Below, piece after piece: positions 7,037 to 15,507 of a stretch of DNA of 40,711 nucleotides; the first letter of the stretch is position 1, and the number at the start of each line of letters is the position of its first letter. This DNA comes from Verrucomicrobiota bacterium. Its GTDB lineage: Bacteria; Verrucomicrobiota; Verrucomicrobiia; Chthoniobacterales; SZAS-18. The position numbers were made by a program, and so were the translations under genes. The stretch is taken from positions 1,808-42,518 of the forward strand of contig JAFEGM010000088.1 in the NCBI GenBank assembly GCA_018240025.1. The letters are read 5' to 3'. Under the pieces are notes generated by a model, which was not told the origin of the DNA, did no database searches, and saw only the letters and a list, made by a program, of their open reading frames with translations.

Positions 7037-7807
7037 TCACTGAAACGGATAGCCCATCTCCTTGAAGACCTCGCGATCGGCCTGGATGTACTTCTCGCCC
7101 AGCTTCTCCAGCCCCTTGCTGGCCTTGAACTCGGTCACGAAGGCGTCCACCTGCTTCTTCAGCTCGGCATTGCCCTTCTTGATCCCGATGGCCCAGCTCT
7201 CGCCCTGGAAGGGCTTGAGCAACCCGCGGGTGGTGCCCGGGTTCTTCTTCGCGAACTGGAAGATGCTCATCTGGTCGTAGATGAAGGCATCTGCCTTGCC
7301 CTGGATGACCTCCAGGGCACAGGCGGCCTCGGCCTCGAGGATGAGTGTGGTGGCTCCCTTGAGCTTCTCGCGGGCGTAGTCGGCACCCGTCGTGCCCTTT
7401 TTGACCACGATGCGGCGGCCGGGCTTGTCGAGGTCGGCGATGCCTTGGATGTCGCTCTTGCCGCCGACCAGAATGGCCAATCCGGTGGTCATGTAGGGCA
7501 CGCTGAAGTCGATCACCTTGGCCCGCTCCTCGTTCGCGGTCATGGAGGAGATGATGAGATCGATGCGGCCGGTGCGCAGTGCGGGGATGAGTCCATCGAA
7601 GGCGTAGTTTTGAATCTCCAGCTTGCGCCCGAGCTTGGCCGCCAGCGCCTCGGCCAGTTCCACGCCGATGCCGGCCGGTTTGCCCTTCTCGTCGGTCATC
7701 TCGAAGGGCGGATAGGACAGCTCCATGCCGACCACGAGCGGCTTTTGCGCGCGGGCCGGCAGGACGAGCCCGAAGACGAGGAAGGCGGCGGCGAGTAGAC
7801 GGAACAT
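7037..7807 (-). CDS. Amino-acid ABC transporter periplasmic substrate-binding protein (SBP family 3)
   Basis: A 256-residue exported binding protein. The signal peptide MFRLLAAAFLVFGLVLPARA is cut before QKPLVVGMELSYPPFEM. The fold is the family 3 solute-binding type used for polar amino acids: YPPFEM...GIGVELAEALAAKLG, the hinge FDGLIPALRTGRIDLIISSM, and IVVKKGTTGADYA. The ligand is probably an amino acid; the exact one is not readable. The start is set at 7807 because the signal peptide begins there; a longer open frame upstream has no signal peptide and would run into the ileS promoter region. No permease or ATPase gene is adjacent, so its transporter partner lies elsewhere or it acts as a stand-alone receptor. 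Confidence 0.9.
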   Translation of the reverse strand: MFRLLAAAFLVFGLVLPARAQKPLVVGMELSYPPFEMTDEKGKPAGIGVELAEALAAKLGRKLEIQNYAFDGLIPALRTGRIDLIISSMTANEERAKVIDFSVPYMTTGLAILVGGKSDIQGIADLDKPGRRIVVKKGTTGADYAREKLKGATTLILEAEAACALEVIQGKADAFIYDQMSIFQFAKKNPGTTRGLLKPFQGESWAIGIKKGNAELKKQVDAFVTEFKASKGLEKLGEKYIQADREVFKEMGYPFQ

Positions 7808-7893
7808 GGCCCGACCATGCGAGTGTCGGCCGGGCGTGCCAGCGAAAAGCGCGGGCGGAGCGGCTCCCGAGGGCTGATTCCCAGCCGATTTCG

Positions 7894-7902
7894 TGCTACA
7901 GG
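7894..7902 (+). promoter_or_regulatory. Possible extended -10 promoter of ileS
   Basis: TGCTACAGG resembles the TGCTAGGAT element before the acyl-CoA dehydrogenase gene and lies 28 bp before the ileS ATG. The -35 region is weak, so this rests mainly on similarity of the two sites. Confidence 0.3.
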
Positions 7903-7929
7903 ACCGACCCGCCAAATGCGGGCCAACTC

Positions 7930-10689
7930 ATGAGCAAGAACTTCAAGGACACGCTGCTGCTGCCGAAGACCGACTTTCCGATGAAGGGCGACCTCATCGT
8001 GCGCGAGCCGAAGATGCTCGCCCACTGGCAGAAGTCGGACATTTACGGGCAGATCCGCCAGGCCCGCGCGGGGCGTCCGCAGTATCTGCTCCACGACGGC
8101 CCGCCCTTCGCGAACGGCGACGTCCACATGGGCACGGCGCTGAACAAGGTGCTCAAGGACCTGGTGGTGAAGTCGCGCACCATGCTCGGCTACGATGCGC
8201 CGTATCTGCCGGGCTGGGACTGCCACGGGCTGCCGATCGAGTTCAAGGTGGTGAAGCAGGCGCGCGGGCTCTCGCCGGTCGAGGTCCGGCAGCGCTCCGA
8301 GGAAATGGCGCGCAAGTTCGTTGGCGTGCAGCGCGAGCAGTTCGAGCGCCTCGGCGTCTTCGGCGACTGGCAGCATCCGTATCTCACGCTCAATCCGGGG
8401 TACGAAGCCGCCATTATCCGGGCCTTCGGCGCGGCAGTCGAGAAGGGGCTGGTCTATCAGTCGCTCAAGCCGGTCTTTTGGAGCACCGGTGCGCTCACCG
8501 CTTTGGCCGAGGCCGAGGTGGAATATCAGCCGCGCATCTCGCCCGCCATCTACGTGAAGTTCGCCGCCTCGACCGGCAAGCTGGCCGAGTTGGGCGCGAA
8601 GATCGTCATCTGGACGACCACCCCGTGGACCATCCCGGCCAATCTGGGCATCTCGCTCGCGCCCGAAGCGGTCTATTCTGCCCGCACTTATCGCGACGCC
8701 GACGGACGCACCGAGGTGCTGGTGGTGGCCGATGCGCTGGCTGAAACATTCGCCAAGGAGACCGGCCTGACGCCCGAGGGCGCGCCGCTTTGGCAATTCA
8801 AGGGCCAGGAGGTGGACCGGAACGAGGCGCGGCATCCGCTCTTCGACCGACCCTCGTTGCTCATGGTCGGCGACCACGTCACGCTCGACGCCGGCACCGG
8901 TGCCGTGCACACCGCGCCGGGCCACGGCGCGGACGACTACGTCATCGGCCGCAAGTACGGCCTCGACGTGCTCTCGCCGGTCGATGAGAACGGCCGCTAC
9001 ACGGACGAAAGCGGCCTGCCGCAGATGGTCGGGCAGTATGTCTTCGACGCCAACCCGCGCGTCATCGAGCTGCTCGAGGAACGCGGCGCGCTGGCCGGCA
9101 AGGCGCTGGAGCATCACCACACCTATCCGCACTGCTGGCGCTCGAAGGTGCCGATCATCTTCCGCGCGGTGGAGCAGTTCTTCATCCGGCTGGACGATCC
9201 GGCCACGGAGCTGCGCAAGCGTGCGCTCGAGGCGATCGAGACCGTGCAGTGGATCCCCGCCTGGGGGAAGAACCGCATCGCCGGCACCGTGGCCGCCCGC
9301 CCCGACTGGTGCATCTCGCGCCAGCGCAGCTGGGGCGTGCCGCTGCCGGTCTTCTACGATGCGAACAACCAGCCGGTGCTGCGGCCCGATTGGATCGAAA
9401 AGGTCGCGGAACTCGTCGGGCAACACGGCACCAACATCTGGTTCGACGCCAACGACACGCGCCTGGCCGACGCGCTGCAGCTCCCGCCGGGCACGACGCG
9501 CCGCAACGACACGCTCGACGTCTGGATCGACTCCGGCGTCAGCTGGCTGGCGGTGGTCGAGGGGCTGCTCCAGCATCAGGAACCGGCCGATCTCTATCTC
9601 GAGGCCACCGACCAGCACCGTGGCTGGTTCCAGTCCTCGCTCGTCATGAGCACCGCCCTGCGCGGTCGGGCGCCCTACAAGGCCTGTCTGACGCACGGCT
9701 TCGTGGTCGATGTCGACGGCAAGAAGATCTCGAAGTCCGCCCAGGGCCTCCCCGGGCAGGCGGCCAAGCCGACCGAGGCGTCCTACTTCTACAACAAGTT
9801 CGGCGCCGACATCGTGCGCCTGTGGGTCAGCAGCACGAACTTCACCGACGAGGTGCCGTTCGGCGAAGAGCTCTTCAGCCGCGTGACCGACACCTACCGC
9901 CGCATCCGCAACACGCTGCGCATCCTGCACGGCAACCTGCACGGATTCGAGGCGACGAAGCACGCGGTGGGGGCGGAGCATTTCACCGCCGTGGACGCCT
10001 GGATCGTGCACCGGCTCAACGAGGTCATCGCCGAGTGCCGCAAGGCCTACGAGACGATGGAGTATCACCGCGTCTATCAGACCGTGAACCAGTTCTGCGC
10101 GGTCGATCTGAGCAGTCTCTACGTCGACGTGACGAAGGACCGCATGTATTGCGATCGCGAGGACGCGCCGCGCCGTCGCGCCACGCAGACCGTGATGCAC
10201 GGCGTCTACTCCGCGCTTTGCCGTCTGCTCGCGCCGGTGCTCGCCTTCACGGCCGAGGAGGCCTGGGGCTATCTGGGCAAGACGGGCAGCGTGCACCTCG
10301 AGGAGTTCCCGCAGGTCGGCGAACTCAGCGCACCGCAGGCCGCCGAATGCGCGGCCTTCATCGACCGACTTCTGCAGTTGCGCGAGAAGGTCAGCCAGGC
10401 CATCGAGCCCGAGCGGCAGGCGAAGAAGATCGGCAGCACGCTGGAGGCGGAGATCGCGCTCGAGCTGGCCGATCCGCAGCTGCTGGCCGCGCTGCAGGGA
10501 CGCGAGAGCGAGATCGAGGAATTTTTCATCGTCAGCTCCGTCACCCTGAGCGCCGGCGCCGAGACGCGCGCCGTGCTCCGCCACACCGAGGCGAAGAAAT
10601 GCGCCCGCTGCTGGCGGCATCGTCGCAGCGTCGGCCTGCAGCCCCGGCACGACGACGTGTGCGACCGCTGCGCCGAGACCCTCGGCTGA
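7930..10689 (+). CDS. ileS: Isoleucyl-tRNA synthetase
   Basis: A 919-residue class I synthetase that charges tRNA-Ile. The N-terminal catalytic half has the signature region LHDGPPFANGDVHMGTALNK (54-73), the CP1 editing domain with IWTTTPWTIPANLG and the hydrolytic segment TAPGHGADDY, WCISRQRSWGVPLPVFY, and the KMSKS loop as KISKS at 599-603. The anticodon-binding domain follows (MYCDREDAPRRRATQTVMH), and a C-terminal zinc finger uses C891, C894, C911 and C914. The length and zinc finger are those of bacterial-type IleRS. The last residue of the HIGH motif is Thr (HMGT), not His, which is unusual. It is probably co-transcribed with the small gene 57 bp downstream, and divergent from the binding-protein gene. 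Confidence 0.97.
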   Translation: MSKNFKDTLLLPKTDFPMKGDLIVREPKMLAHWQKSDIYGQIRQARAGRPQYLLHDGPPFANGDVHMGTALNKVLKDLVVKSRTMLGYDAPYLPGWDCHGLPIEFKVVKQARGLSPVEVRQRSEEMARKFVGVQREQFERLGVFGDWQHPYLTLNPGYEAAIIRAFGAAVEKGLVYQSLKPVFWSTGALTALAEAEVEYQPRISPAIYVKFAASTGKLAELGAKIVIWTTTPWTIPANLGISLAPEAVYSARTYRDADGRTEVLVVADALAETFAKETGLTPEGAPLWQFKGQEVDRNEARHPLFDRPSLLMVGDHVTLDAGTGAVHTAPGHGADDYVIGRKYGLDVLSPVDENGRYTDESGLPQMVGQYVFDANPRVIELLEERGALAGKALEHHHTYPHCWRSKVPIIFRAVEQFFIRLDDPATELRKRALEAIETVQWIPAWGKNRIAGTVAARPDWCISRQRSWGVPLPVFYDANNQPVLRPDWIEKVAELVGQHGTNIWFDANDTRLADALQLPPGTTRRNDTLDVWIDSGVSWLAVVEGLLQHQEPADLYLEATDQHRGWFQSSLVMSTALRGRAPYKACLTHGFVVDVDGKKISKSAQGLPGQAAKPTEASYFYNKFGADIVRLWVSSTNFTDEVPFGEELFSRVTDTYRRIRNTLRILHGNLHGFEATKHAVGAEHFTAVDAWIVHRLNEVIAECRKAYETMEYHRVYQTVNQFCAVDLSSLYVDVTKDRMYCDREDAPRRRATQTVMHGVYSALCRLLAPVLAFTAEEAWGYLGKTGSVHLEEFPQVGELSAPQAAECAAFIDRLLQLREKVSQAIEPERQAKKIGSTLEAEIALELADPQLLAALQGRESEIEEFFIVSSVTLSAGAETRAVLRHTEAKKCARCWRHRRSVGLQPRHDDVCDRCAETLG

Positions 10690-10746
10690 GCCGGGCGAGG
10701 ATTCGTTTGCCGACGACGGCTTTCGGCCTTGCTTGGCTGGGTCGGC

Positions 10747-11172
10747 ATGAAGCCCTTTCGGCCCAGCATCGAGCTGCAGCGGCAGCGCTACGAAGCGCGG
10801 CTGGCTTGGCGTACTGCACCCGCAAGCACGTTGGCCGGGACGGGGGCAGAGTCCGAGTTGCCGTTGCCCGAGCCGCCGGCGGCTTCTCTGGCAGAGGTGG
10901 AGCGGCTCTTGCAGCGCATCTCCGAGCGTCGCGCGAGATTGTTGACGGCGTCGGGCGAAGAAGCGGGCGGTCTGCTGCGGGAAGAGAACTGTTCCGAGAC
11001 GCTTCGGGTGGTCGCATCAGATGCGGCGGATCCCGAGGTGCGGTGCCTCGCGCTCTGCGAATTGATGCGCCGTTGCGCCTTGGGCGATTCCGCTGCCCAG
11101 CTGCACTTCTGGATGCTGGAGCAACCGTCAGAGGAGTACACCCCTACGTACTCAGCGGCACCGCCGAGGTGA
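10747..11172 (+). CDS. Hypothetical protein
   Basis: A 141-residue open frame beginning MKPFRPSIELQRQRYEARLA in the gap between ileS and glnD; I do not recognise it. It is predicted mostly helical: an Arg/Glu-rich stretch SLAEVERLLQRISERRARLL (about 47-66) and ADPEVRCLALCELMRRCALG, which looks like a single HEAT- or armadillo-type helix pair. There is no signal peptide or membrane segment. The last 29 bases overlap the 3' end of convergent glnD. Codon use is GC-rich at third positions but somewhat less than in neighbours. It may be a real lineage-specific gene downstream of ileS or a chance open frame. The start at 10747 is preferred over an upstream ATG at 10729. Confidence 0.5.
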   Translation: MKPFRPSIELQRQRYEARLAWRTAPASTLAGTGAESELPLPEPPAASLAEVERLLQRISERRARLLTASGEEAGGLLREENCSETLRVVASDAADPEVRCLALCELMRRCALGDSAAQLHFWMLEQPSEEYTPTYSAAPPR

Positions 11173-13903
11173 TCTGCTTGATCGCATTCTCGATCCGCCG
11201 GATCAGCTCCTTGTCGGTGATGCGCGCGGCGGTGCGGGGATCCTGCAGGTAGAAGCTGTCGAGCGCGGCACCGTTCTGCGTGGCGATGCGCGAGGCGGCC
11301 ACGCGGGCGCCGAGGCCGGCGAAGGCGTCGAGCAGATCGTAGAGCAGGCCGAGCCGATCGGGCGTTTGCAGCTCGATGAGCGTGTAATCCTGGCGCGGAT
11401 TGTTCGTGACCGTGACGCGGGTGGGAAAATCCAGCCCCGGCAGAAGCGGCGCGCGGCGGCGCTTCGAACGCAACCAGAGCGGGCGGAAGTCGAACGGCTC
11501 GAGATCGCGCAGCGCCGCCGCCAACGTGACGGAGAACGGCCGCTGGTCGCGCTCCTCCTCGACTGCGCGAAAGCCGGGTCCGCAGACACGGAAGAGGTGG
11601 AAGGCGAGGTGATCGGCCCGCGGATGCAGGTCGGCCCCGAGGATGTTCAGGCCGGCCGCGGCGAAGGAGCCGGCGATCTTCGGCAGTAGATCCATGCGGT
11701 CCCAGGTCCAGATCCAGACCTCGCTGTGGCCGCTCTCGGGGCGGTGCTTCCAGAGGATGGCCGGGGCCAGCGCGCCGTCGGGCTTGGGCGATTCGAACTG
11801 GGCCAGAAAATGCCCCATGTGCACCAGGTGCTCGGCGATGGAGCGCGGCCCGAAGGCCTGGAAGTAGCGCTCCGGCATGGTGTAGAAATGCGCGTCGATC
11901 TCGTCGCGATAGTTCGGCCCGAGCGTGCCGCGAATCTCGTTCTGCGCCTGCTCGCGCCGCTGCGCCGAGACGCGCGCGAAGGCTTCGCCGTCCTTGAGGT
12001 ATTGCTCGGCCGAGCGGTGGAGCTGCCAGACGAGCGATTCTTTCCAATCGCTCCAGTTCTCGTCGCCCGTGCCCTGACCGTCGGCCAAGGTGAGCAGCAT
12101 GAGCGCATCGAGCGTGGAGCGCGTCTTCACGATCTGCGCGTACTCGATGACCGTGGCCGGATCGTCCACGTTCCGCCGCTGCGCGGTGTTCGAGAGCGTG
12201 AGGTGGTGGTCGACGAGAAAGATGAGCATGCGCCGCCGCTCGGCGCTGAGCTGAAGCCGACCGGCCACCTTCTGCGCGAAGAGCGCGCTGGCCTCGGCGT
12301 GATGCCGCGCCGCGGTGGCCTTGCCGGTGTCGTGAAGCAGGATCGCAAGATAGAGAATGGCCGGATCCTCCAGCTGCTCGAAAATCTGGCGGTAGTCCGC
12401 CATGCGCTTGTCCGTGCTGGTCAGCAGCGCATCGAGCTTCTCCAGACAGACCAGCGTGTGCTCGTCGGTCGTGTAGCGATGGAAAAACTCGTGCTGCACG
12501 AGGCAGAAGAGCGCGCCGAACTCCGGCAGGAAGCGGCCCAGCACGCCGGCCTCGTGCATGCGGCGGAGAATGCGCGAGGCCTTGCCGCGGGCCGAGAGGA
12601 TGCGGAAGAAGACCTCGCGCGCGGCCCGGCTGTAGCGGAAGACTTGATTGATGAAGCCGAGGTTGCGCCGCGCCAGCTGGAAGAGTTCGGGGCTGAGATC
12701 CTCGCCCCGGTCCTGCGCGTAGAGGAATACGCGCAGCAGCCGCAGCGGATCGACGATGAAGACGTCGCGCGTGCCCGGATAGATCAGGCCGTCGAGGCTG
12801 TAGAAGCCGTCGAAGTACTGCGTCGGTACCGAGACGCGCACGGCAGGCTTGGCCTCGCCCGACACCGGCAGATTGCGCCGGAATTCCTCGAAGAGTTCGG
12901 CAGTGATGAGGTTGAGATCGCGCGCGTGCCGATAGTAATCCTTCATCAGCGCCTCGTTGCGGCGCAGATCGTTGGGCTGCCGGTAGTGGAAATGCGAGGC
13001 GATCTGCGGCTGATGATTGAGCGTCAGCGTGTCGGCCGCGCGGCCGTCGAGGTAGTGCAGCTCGGTGCGCACGCGCAGGAGGAAATCGCGCGCCGTCTCG
13101 ATCGCCTTCAACTCGCTGCGCTCCAGCCGGTGCTGGTCGACCAGCGCCTGCAGCCCGTGCTCGCGGAAAGCCGCGCGCCAGGGCGTGAAGTGCACCGACC
13201 AGAGGATGTTGTGGTAGTCGCGCAGACCGCCCGGGCTCTGCTTCACCTGCGGCTCCTGCAGGAAGATGGTCGGTCCGTATTTCTTGTAGCGCGTGGCGGT
13301 GTCGGCCACGCGCCACTGAATGTACTCCTCCTCGCGACCCCGCAGGCAGAGGCGTTCGAAGGTCTCCTCGAAGCTGTCGAAGAGCGCGCGATCCCCGGCC
13401 AGATGCCGCGCCTCGAGCAGTGAGGTCTTGAAGACGAGATCGGCATTGGCGTGGTCGGTCGCACCGCGCAGCGAGCGGGTGGAATGACCGACCCGAAAGC
13501 CGAGGTCCCAGAGCAGGTAGAGGATGTGCTGCACCGCCTCGGTCACGGCCGGGGGCGGATCGTCCCCCGTGCGGCCATGCAGGAAGAGAATGTCGATGTC
13601 GCTGTGCGGGCAGATCTCGCCGCGGCCGTAGCCGCCGAGCGCCACGAGCGAAAGCGGCGTACGCGTGCCCTCCGGCTCCAGCTGCCGCGCCTCCTCGAAC
13701 AGGCGCATGAGAAAGATATCGACCATGGCCGCACGCCGCTGCGCCACGACCCAGCCGCCCTCGCCGGCGCGGTGCTGCAGCCGGAGGCGGAATTCCTCGA
13801 CCTTGAGAAAGCGCCGCGCGCGCTCCAAGGCCGACGTCGCATCGGCCGCGGCGTCGAACTCCCGGGCCGCGTGGGTGCGGACTTTGTCGAGGTGGCTGGG
13901 CAT
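11144..13903 (-). CDS. glnD: [Protein-PII] uridylyltransferase / uridylyl-removing enzyme
   Basis: A 919-residue nitrogen sensor that adds UMP to, and removes it from, PII proteins according to glutamine level. The nucleotidyltransferase domain has GGYGRGE (90-96) and SDID (101-104), the metal-binding aspartates. The central helical region YFDGFYSLDGLIYPGTRDVF is followed by an HD hydrolase domain with ILLHDTGKATAARHH. Two C-terminal ACT domains start at about WTWDRMDLLPKIAGSFAAAG and TLIELQTPDRLGLLYDLLDA, the likely glutamine sensors. All domains are present in the usual order. The start codon lies only 7 bp from the end of inverted repeat A2. It is downstream of hutI on the same strand, linking a histidine-to-glutamate route with nitrogen signalling. 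Confidence 0.96.
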   Translation of the reverse strand: MPSHLDKVRTHAAREFDAAADATSALERARRFLKVEEFRLRLQHRAGEGGWVVAQRRAAMVDIFLMRLFEEARQLEPEGTRTPLSLVALGGYGRGEICPHSDIDILFLHGRTGDDPPPAVTEAVQHILYLLWDLGFRVGHSTRSLRGATDHANADLVFKTSLLEARHLAGDRALFDSFEETFERLCLRGREEEYIQWRVADTATRYKKYGPTIFLQEPQVKQSPGGLRDYHNILWSVHFTPWRAAFREHGLQALVDQHRLERSELKAIETARDFLLRVRTELHYLDGRAADTLTLNHQPQIASHFHYRQPNDLRRNEALMKDYYRHARDLNLITAELFEEFRRNLPVSGEAKPAVRVSVPTQYFDGFYSLDGLIYPGTRDVFIVDPLRLLRVFLYAQDRGEDLSPELFQLARRNLGFINQVFRYSRAAREVFFRILSARGKASRILRRMHEAGVLGRFLPEFGALFCLVQHEFFHRYTTDEHTLVCLEKLDALLTSTDKRMADYRQIFEQLEDPAILYLAILLHDTGKATAARHHAEASALFAQKVAGRLQLSAERRRMLIFLVDHHLTLSNTAQRRNVDDPATVIEYAQIVKTRSTLDALMLLTLADGQGTGDENWSDWKESLVWQLHRSAEQYLKDGEAFARVSAQRREQAQNEIRGTLGPNYRDEIDAHFYTMPERYFQAFGPRSIAEHLVHMGHFLAQFESPKPDGALAPAILWKHRPESGHSEVWIWTWDRMDLLPKIAGSFAAAGLNILGADLHPRADHLAFHLFRVCGPGFRAVEEERDQRPFSVTLAAALRDLEPFDFRPLWLRSKRRRAPLLPGLDFPTRVTVTNNPRQDYTLIELQTPDRLGLLYDLLDAFAGLGARVAASRIATQNGAALDSFYLQDPRTAARITDKELIRRIENAIKQITSAVPLST

Positions 13904-13910
13904 CGCGCGG

Positions 13911-14132
13911 GAAACTCGAACTCAGGGAGGAAGTTCGAAACTCGAAACTCGAAACTCGAAGGAAGTCCGAAGCTAAAAACTCGAAGGAATAGTGTTCAGC
14001 GGCGGGGCGAGGTTTCCCGCCCGCAATATATCTCGGAATCTCAGTTGACCCATGGGTGCGAGCCCGCAGAGGGGGTTTCTTCGAGCTTCGATCTTCGGAC
14101 TTCCTTCGAGTTTCGAGCTTTGAACTTCGAGT
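13911..14132. repeat. TCGAA-type intergenic inverted repeat, copy A2
   Basis: It fills the space between hutI and glnD, both on the minus strand. The left arm (about 13930-13990) has repeated AAACTCGAAACTCGAAGG and GAAGTCCGAAGCT. The right arm (about 14078-14132) is the complement (CTTCGGACTTCCTTCGAG...). The central 90 bases are not repetitive. The hutI stop codon TAA (14133-14135 on the complement) is formed at the edge of the arm, and glnD starts 7 bp from the other edge. Confidence 0.88.
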
Positions 14133-15392
14133 TTACTCTCCGCCCCCATCGCGGTTGTAGGCGATCCGCCCGCCCACCACCACCACGCGCGCGGTCTCGC
14201 TGCCGATGTAGTAGCAGAGCTCGCGGTAGTCGGCACAGTCGTGGACGACGAGGTCGGCGCGCTTGTCCTCCTCAATGCTGCCCAGCTCGTTGTGCCAGCC
14301 GAGACAGCAGGCGGCGTTGTAGGTGACGGCGGTGATAGCCTCGGCCGGCGTCATCTTGAGATGCGTGCAGGCCAGCGACATGACGAACGGCAGCGAGAGC
14401 GTGGGCGAGGAGCCGGGGTTGAAATCGGTTGCGAGCACCACGCCGAGGCCGGCCTCGATCATGGCGCGGGCGTTGGGGTAGCGCGTCTTGCCGAGCGCGT
14501 GCACCGAGGCGGGCAGCAGGACCGGCTGTACGTTGGCGCGCAGGAGGGACTCGATCCCGCTCTCCTCGGTGTATTCGAGATGATCCGCCGTGAAGCAGCC
14601 GCAGGCCGCCGCGAGTTCGGCGCCGCCGCTGCGCGAGAGCTGGTCGACGTGCGCGCGCAGCCGCAGGCCGTGGGCCTTGGCCGCGAGCAGATAGCGGGTG
14701 GCCTGCGCCGGCGAGAAGGCCCCCCGCTCGCAGAAGACGTCGGCATAGTCGGCCAGCTTGCCGCGGGCGATCTTCGGCAGCGTGTCCTGGCAAAGGAGAT
14801 CGATGTAGGCATCGGCCTTGCCGTCGAACTCCGGCGGGACGGTGTGGGCGCCGAGGTAGGTGGCGGCGATGCGCTGTTTGGAGGCGTCGCGCAGCCAGGC
14901 GATGACGCGCAGCATCTTCTTCTCCGCGCGCTCGTTCAGGCCGTAGCCCGACTTGATCTCCAGCGCGGTGGTGCCGCAGCGCATGGCCAGGGCGAGGCGA
15001 CGCTGGGCCAGCGTGAGCAGCTCCATGTCGGTGGCCTCGCGCGTGGCCGTCATGGTCGAGCGAATGCCGCCGCCGCGGGCCGCGATTTCCTCGTAGCTCT
15101 CGCCCCGGATCCGGCGCTCGAATTCGTCGATCCGGTTGCCGCCGAACACGAGATGCGTGTGGGCGTCGATGAATCCGGGTGTGACCACGCGGCCGCCGGC
15201 ATCCACCTCGTCAACCTCACCGGGCATGTCCGGGGCGTCGGCCGCAGGGCCAGCGTAGATGATGCGCGAACCTTTGATTTGGACGGTCGCGTTGTGCACC
15301 AGCCCGACATCCTGCATCCAGGCTCCCGTGCGGTAGTGCTCCGGCCCGGCGAGCGTGACGAGTTCCCCGATGTTGACGATGGCGAGAGTCAT
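14133..15392 (-). CDS. hutI: Imidazolonepropionase
   Basis: A 419-residue amidohydrolase that opens 4-imidazolone-5-propionate to N-formimino-L-glutamate in histidine degradation. Metal-binding HTH lies at 78-80 in PGFIDAHTHLVFGGNR, followed by EFERRIRGESYEEIAARGGGI, typical of HutI. Also seen are TTALEIKSGYGL, the HVDQLS motif and ATDFNPGSSPTLSLPFVM with the metal Asp. The length fits the family. I chose the ATG at 15392 (MTLAIVNIGELVTLAG); a second ATG 12 bp upstream is also possible, and longer frames are not supported. No hutH or hutU is nearby. It shares strand with glnD, separated by inverted repeat A2. Confidence 0.95.
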   Translation of the reverse strand: MTLAIVNIGELVTLAGPEHYRTGAWMQDVGLVHNATVQIKGSRIIYAGPAADAPDMPGEVDEVDAGGRVVTPGFIDAHTHLVFGGNRIDEFERRIRGESYEEIAARGGGIRSTMTATREATDMELLTLAQRRLALAMRCGTTALEIKSGYGLNERAEKKMLRVIAWLRDASKQRIAATYLGAHTVPPEFDGKADAYIDLLCQDTLPKIARGKLADYADVFCERGAFSPAQATRYLLAAKAHGLRLRAHVDQLSRSGGAELAAACGCFTADHLEYTEESGIESLLRANVQPVLLPASVHALGKTRYPNARAMIEAGLGVVLATDFNPGSSPTLSLPFVMSLACTHLKMTPAEAITAVTYNAACCLGWHNELGSIEEDKRADLVVHDCADYRELCYYIGSETARVVVVGGRIAYNRDGGGE

Positions 15393-15507
15393 CGCGGCCA
15401 GCATAAACGGCTGCTCCGCGCGCTGCCACGGAAATGGCCCCGGGAGGGTCGCATTTCCTCCGTAACCGCAGCGGCGGGAGCGTTTAGCAGACCGGTAACC
15501 GCCTGCC

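Noticed and set aside
7696..10650. 984-codon minus-strand open frame opposite ileS
   Set aside because: ileS on the plus strand has full family motifs over the same region; the antisense reading has none.
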